64,000 nt of DNA from Streptomyces caelestis (GTDB taxonomy: Bacteria; Actinomycetota; Actinomycetes; Streptomycetales; Streptomycetaceae): positions 186,001 through 250,000 of the forward strand of contig NZ_LGCN01000119.1 of NCBI RefSeq assembly GCF_001279005.1, written 5' to 3'. Of this stretch, positions 60,647 to 64,000 are shown in pieces. How positions within the stretch are numbered: the first letter of the stretch is position 1; the number at the start of each line of letters is the position of its first letter. The notes under the pieces were generated by a model, which saw only the letters and a list, made by a program, of their open reading frames with translations, had not been told where the DNA came from and searched no databases. The translations under genes were made by a program, and so were the position numbers.

Positions 60647-63600
60647 ATGGACAAGGAACAGAAGCTCCGGGACTACCTCAAGCGAGCGAGCGCCGATCTG
60701 AAGCGTTCGCGGCAGCGGGTGAGCGAGCTGGAGGCGGCGGCCACCGAGCCCATCGCGATCGTCGGCATGGGCTGCCGCTACCCGGGCGGTGTGAACAGTC
60801 CCGAGGACCTGTGGCGGATGCTGGTCGCCGGTGAGGACGGCATCACCCCCATGCCCGACGACCGCGGCTGGGAGGTCGCCGTCGGCGACGGGCCCGCCGA
60901 CTTCGCCGGCGGCTTCCTGCACGACGCGCCCGCCTTCGACGCGGACTTCTTCGGCATCTCGCCCCGCGAGGCGCTCTCCATGGACCCGCAGCAGCGCCTG
61001 CTCCTGGAGACCTCCTGGGAGGCCTTCGAGCGCGCCGGGATCGACCCGTCCGGCATCCGCGGCAGCCGTACCGGCGTGTTCGTCGGCGCCATGCCGCAGG
61101 ACTACCGCGTCGGCCCCGACGACGACGTCCAGGGCTTCCAGCTGACCGGCAACGCCACCAGCATCCTGTCCGGCCGGCTCTCCTACTTCTACGGCGCCGT
61201 CGGCCCCGCCGTCACCGTCGACACCGCCTGTTCGTCCTCGCTGGTCGCCCTGCACCTGGCCGCGCAGTCGCTGCGTGCGGGGGAGTGCTCGCTGGCGCTG
61301 GCGGCCGGTGTCACCGTGATGGCGAGCCCCACCACGTTCGTCGAGTTCGCCCGCCAGGGCGGCCTCGCGGGCGACGGCCGCTGCAAGTCCTTCGCCGACG
61401 CCGCCGACGGCACCGGCTGGTCCGAGGGCGTCGGCGTCCTCGTCCTGGAGCGGCTGTCCGAGGCCCGCCGCAACGGCCACCAGGTGCTCGCCGTGGTCCG
61501 CGGTTCCGCCGTCAACCAGGACGGCGCCTCCAACGGCCTGACCGCCCCCAACGGCCCTTCGCAGCAGCGCGTCATCGAGGCGGCCCTGGTCAACGCCCGT
61601 CTCTCCGCCGCCGAGGTCGACGCGGTCGAGGCGCACGGCACCGGCACCGTCCTCGGCGACCCCGTCGAGGCGCAGGCGCTGCTCGCCACCTACGGCCGGG
61701 GCCGTGACCCCGAACGGCCCCTGCTGCTCGGCTCGGTGAAGTCCAACATCAGCCACACCCAGGCCGCCGCCGGGGTCGCCGGCGTCATCAAGACGGTCAT
61801 GGCGATGCGCCACGACCTGCTCCCGCGCACCCTGCACGTGGACCGGCCGTCCACCCACGTCGACTGGACCGAGGGAGCCGTCCGCCTCCTCACCGAGCCC
61901 GTGCCGTGGCCGCGCCGCGACGACGCCCCGCGCCGGGTCGGCGTCTCCTCGTTCGGCCTGTCCGGCACCAACGCGCACACCATCATCGAGGAAGCCCCCG
62001 TCGAGGAGCCCGCCGCCGACGGCGCCGAGGAGACCCCCGCGGCCCCCGCCGTCGAGCCCGGCGTCCTGCCGTGGCTGCTGTCCGGCCGCACCGCCGACGC
62101 CCTGCGCGAGCAGGCCGGCCGGCTGCTGACCCACCTCCGCGACCGGCCCGCGCTCACCGCCCTCGACACCGCCCACGCCCTGGCCACCACCCGCTCCGCC
62201 TTCGAGCACCGCGCCGCGCTCACCGCCGCCGACCGCGACACCGCCCTCGCCGCCCTCACGGCGCTCGCCGCCGGCGAGGACGCGCCCGGCCTCACCGTTC
62301 GCCGGACCCGCGGCCGCCCCAAGCTCGCCGTGCTCTTCTCCGGCCAGGGCTCCCAGCGCCCCGGCATGGGCCGCGACCTGTACGCCCGTTTCCCCGTCTT
62401 CGCGCGCGCCCTCGACGAGATCCTCGGCCACCTCGACGCCGGACTCGACCGCCCGCTGCGCCCCCTCCTGCTGGCCGAGGAGGGCACCGCCGAGGCCGCC
62501 CTGCTCGAGCGCACCGGATACGCGCAGCCCGCCCTCTTCGCCCTCGAAGTCGCCCTCTACCGGCTGGTCGAGTCCTGGGGCGTCACCCCCGACCACGTCG
62601 CCGGCCACTCCGTGGGCGAGATCGCCGCCGCGCACGTCGCGGGCGTCTTCTCCCTGGCGGACGCCTGCACCCTGGTCGCCGCCCGCGGCCGGCTGATGGA
62701 GGCACTGCCCGGGGGCGGCGCCATGGTCTCCGTCGAGGCCACCGAGGACGAGGTGGCCCCGCTGGTCGCCGAGCACGCCGACCGGGTGGCGATCGCCGCC
62801 CTGAACGGCCCCTCGGCGGTGGTCGTCGCGGGCGCCGCCGACGCCGTCGCCGCCGTCGCCGCGCACTTCACCGCCCTCGGCCGCCGCACCCGCCGGCTGC
62901 GCGTCTCGCACGCCTTCCACTCGCCGCTGATGGAGCCGATGCTCGCGGAGTTCCGGGAGATCGTCGCCGGACTGTCCCCGCAGGCCCCCGCGCTGCCCGT
63001 GGTCTCCAACCTCACCGGCACACCCGCCACCGTCGAGCGGCTGACCTCCGCCGACTACTGGACCGACCACGTCCGCCACCCCGTCCGCTTCGCCGACGGG
63101 GTCTCCTGGCTGGCCGGCCACGGCACCGGTGTCTTCCTCGAACTCGGCCCCGACGGCACCCTTTCCGCGCTCACCCGCGCCTGCCTGGACGCCGCCGGAC
63201 ACGAGGACGCCGCCGCCCTGCCCGCCCTGCGCAAGGACCGGCCCGAGGCCACCGCTCTCACCGAGACCGCCGCCGGCCTGTACCTGCACGGCGTGCCGCT
63301 GCGCTGGGAGCGCTGGTTCGACGGCACCGGCGCCCGCCGCGCCGACCTGCCGACCTACGCCTTCCAGCACCACCGTTACTGGCCGAAGGGCGTCACCGGC
63401 ACGGCCGGCGACGTACGGGCCGCGGGCCTGGGCGCCGCCCACCACCCGCTGCTGGCCGCCGCCGTCACCCTCGCCAACTCCGACGGGCTGCTGCTCACCG
63501 GCCGCCTCTCGGTGCGCACCCACCCCTGGCTCGCCGACCACGTGGTCCGCGGCACCGTCCTGCTGCCCGGCACCGCCTTCCTGGAGCTGGCGGTGCGGGC

Positions 63601-64000
63601 CGGCGACGAAGTCGGCTGCGACCGCGTCGAGGACCTCACCCTCGCCGCCCCGCTCGCCCTGCCCGGGGACGGCGGCGTCCAGGTCCAGGTGTGGATCGCC
63701 GGCCCCGACGACACCGGCCGCCGCGCCCTCAGCCTCTACGCCCGCCCCGACGGCGACGACGACCAGCCCTGGACCCGGCACGCCACCGGCACCCTCGCCC
63801 CCGGCGCCCGCCGGGAGGAAGGCTTCGACGCGGCCGTGTGGCCCCCGGCCGGCGCCGAGCCGGTCGACCTGGACGGCTTCTACGACTCGCTCGCCGACAC
63901 CGGCTTCGGCTACGGCCCGGCCTTCCGCGGCCTGCGAGCGGTGTGGCGGCGCGGCGAGGAGACCTTCGCCGAGGTCGCCCTCGACGCCGGACCCGCCGGT
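60647..64000 (+). CDS. Modular type I polyketide synthase, N-terminal part (docking-KS-AT-DH), runs off the window
   Basis: 1118 codons visible. Residues 1-32 form a charged helix ([20 protein letters not shown]), a class I docking domain. KS about 33-455: [15 protein letters not shown], active Cys195 in VDTACSSS, His330 in EAHGTGT, His370 in [10 protein letters not shown] about 560-860: [13 protein letters not shown], Ser655 in [11 protein letters not shown], and HAFH at 755-758, the malonyl-CoA signature. DH from about 930: His965 in [10 protein letters not shown] (intact HxxxGxxxxP) and later GYGPAF. The KS is a normal extension KS, not KSQ, so this gene receives a chain from another subunit. 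Malonyl AT plus active DH fits a polyene double-bond module such as the first module of NysI/AmphI. An in-frame ATG at 60632 is an alternative start. Confidence 0.93.
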   Translation, partial: MDKEQKLRDYLKRASADLKRSRQRVSELEAAATEPIAIVGMGCRYPGGVNSPEDLWRMLVAGEDGITPMPDDRGWEVAVGDGPADFAGGFLHDAPAFDADFFGISPREALSMDPQQRLLLETSWEAFERAGIDPSGIRGSRTGVFVGAMPQDYRVGPDDDVQGFQLTGNATSILSGRLSYFYGAVGPAVTVDTACSSSLVALHLAAQSLRAGECSLALAAGVTVMASPTTFVEFARQGGLAGDGRCKSFADAADGTGWSEGVGVLVLERLSEARRNGHQVLAVVRGSAVNQDGASNGLTAPNGPSQQRVIEAALVNARLSAAEVDAVEAHGTGTVLGDPVEAQALLATYGRGRDPERPLLLGSVKSNISHTQAAAGVAGVIKTVMAMRHDLLPRTLHVDRPSTHVDWTEGAVRLLTEPVPWPRRDDAPRRVGVSSFGLSGTNAHTIIEEAPVEEPAADGAEETPAAPAVEPGVLPWLLSGRTADALREQAGRLLTHLRDRPALTALDTAHALATTRSAFEHRAALTAADRDTALAALTALAAGEDAPGLTVRRTRGRPKLAVLFSGQGSQRPGMGRDLYARFPVFARALDEILGHLDAGLDRPLRPLLLAEEGTAEAALLERTGYAQPALFALEVALYRLVESWGVTPDHVAGHSVGEIAAAHVAGVFSLADACTLVAARGRLMEALPGGGAMVSVEATEDEVAPLVAEHADRVAIAALNGPSAVVVAGAADAVAAVAAHFTALGRRTRRLRVSHAFHSPLMEPMLAEFREIVAGLSPQAPALPVVSNLTGTPATVERLTSADYWTDHVRHPVRFADGVSWLAGHGTGVFLELGPDGTLSALTRACLDAAGHEDAAALPALRKDRPEATALTETAAGLYLHGVPLRWERWFDGTGARRADLPTYAFQHHRYWPKGVTGTAGDVRAAGLGAAHHPLLAAAVTLANSDGLLLTGRLSVRTHPWLADHVVRGTVLLPGTAFLELAVRAGDEVGCDRVEDLTLAAPLALPGDGGVQVQVWIAGPDDTGRRALSLYARPDGDDDQPWTRHATGTLAPGARREEGFDAAVWPPAGAEPVDLDGFYDSLADTGFGYGPAFRGLRAVWRRGEETFAEVALDAGPAG

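Noticed and set aside
60299..63781. 1160-codon minus-strand open frame opposite the PKS
   Set aside because: The translation is a Gly/Val/Asp-rich mirror of PKS codons with no motif, and it covers the intergenic repeats.

Overview
The window looks like a stretch of Streptomyces (or close actinomycete) chromosome. It is very GC-rich, almost every codon ends in G or C, and there are many GTG starts, four-base ATGA/GTGA gene overlaps, MalK-less sugar importers, snapalysin and streptogrisin-type proteases and SpoIIE-type phosphatases. Most of it is catabolic, stress and regulatory DNA; the last 5 kb is the start of what appears to be a polyene macrolide cluster.

Left part (1-13 kb): a complete five-gene amino-acid-type (Liv) ABC importer, a small DNA-glycosylase-like protein, an aldo/keto reductase, snapalysin, a probable small RNA in the gap between convergent genes, a secreted alpha-lytic-type protease under a LacI-like palindrome, a cation/proton antiporter and HtpG.

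Middle part (13-34 kb): a TetR repressor with two tandem operators facing a 3-hydroxyisobutyrate-dehydrogenase-like gene. Next comes an RsbQ-RsbP-RsbV type energy-stress module whose genes overlap. A locus of YbdK-like ligase, N-acetylglutaminylglutamine-type amidotransferase and S9 peptidase follows, with a translationally coupled mini-ORF. After that come an RsbW-like ATPase, MsrA, an AhpD-like protein, KatE, a spore-photoproduct-lyase-like radical SAM protein and a siderophore importer behind an iron box.

Sugar part (34-58 kb): two glycan loci. The first (GH30 endo-beta-1,6-galactanase-like, GH42 beta-galactosidase, ABC importer and divergent LacI regulator with two ATGTTTACG-type operators) fits beta-1,6-galactan side chains of arabinogalactan. 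The second (GH31 YicI-type alpha-xylosidase, divergent ABC importer, GH1 beta-glucosidase) fits xyloglucan oligosaccharides. A CBM3-GH16 enzyme faces a GntR regulator across a region of ACCAGT direct repeats. A TSUP transporter, PPK2, a PP2C phosphatase and an IclR regulator lie between, together with two visibly decayed genes.

Right edge (59-64 kb): a GDP-mannose 4,6-dehydratase (mycosamine pathway) and the first 1118 codons of a modular type I PKS (docking helix, KS, malonyl-type AT, DH). Each gene is preceded by a match to the operator of polyene PAS-LuxR regulators (PimM/AmphRIV type). The gene pair and the first module resemble nysDIII-nysI / amphDIII-amphI, so this is probably one border of a polyene cluster that continues to the right.
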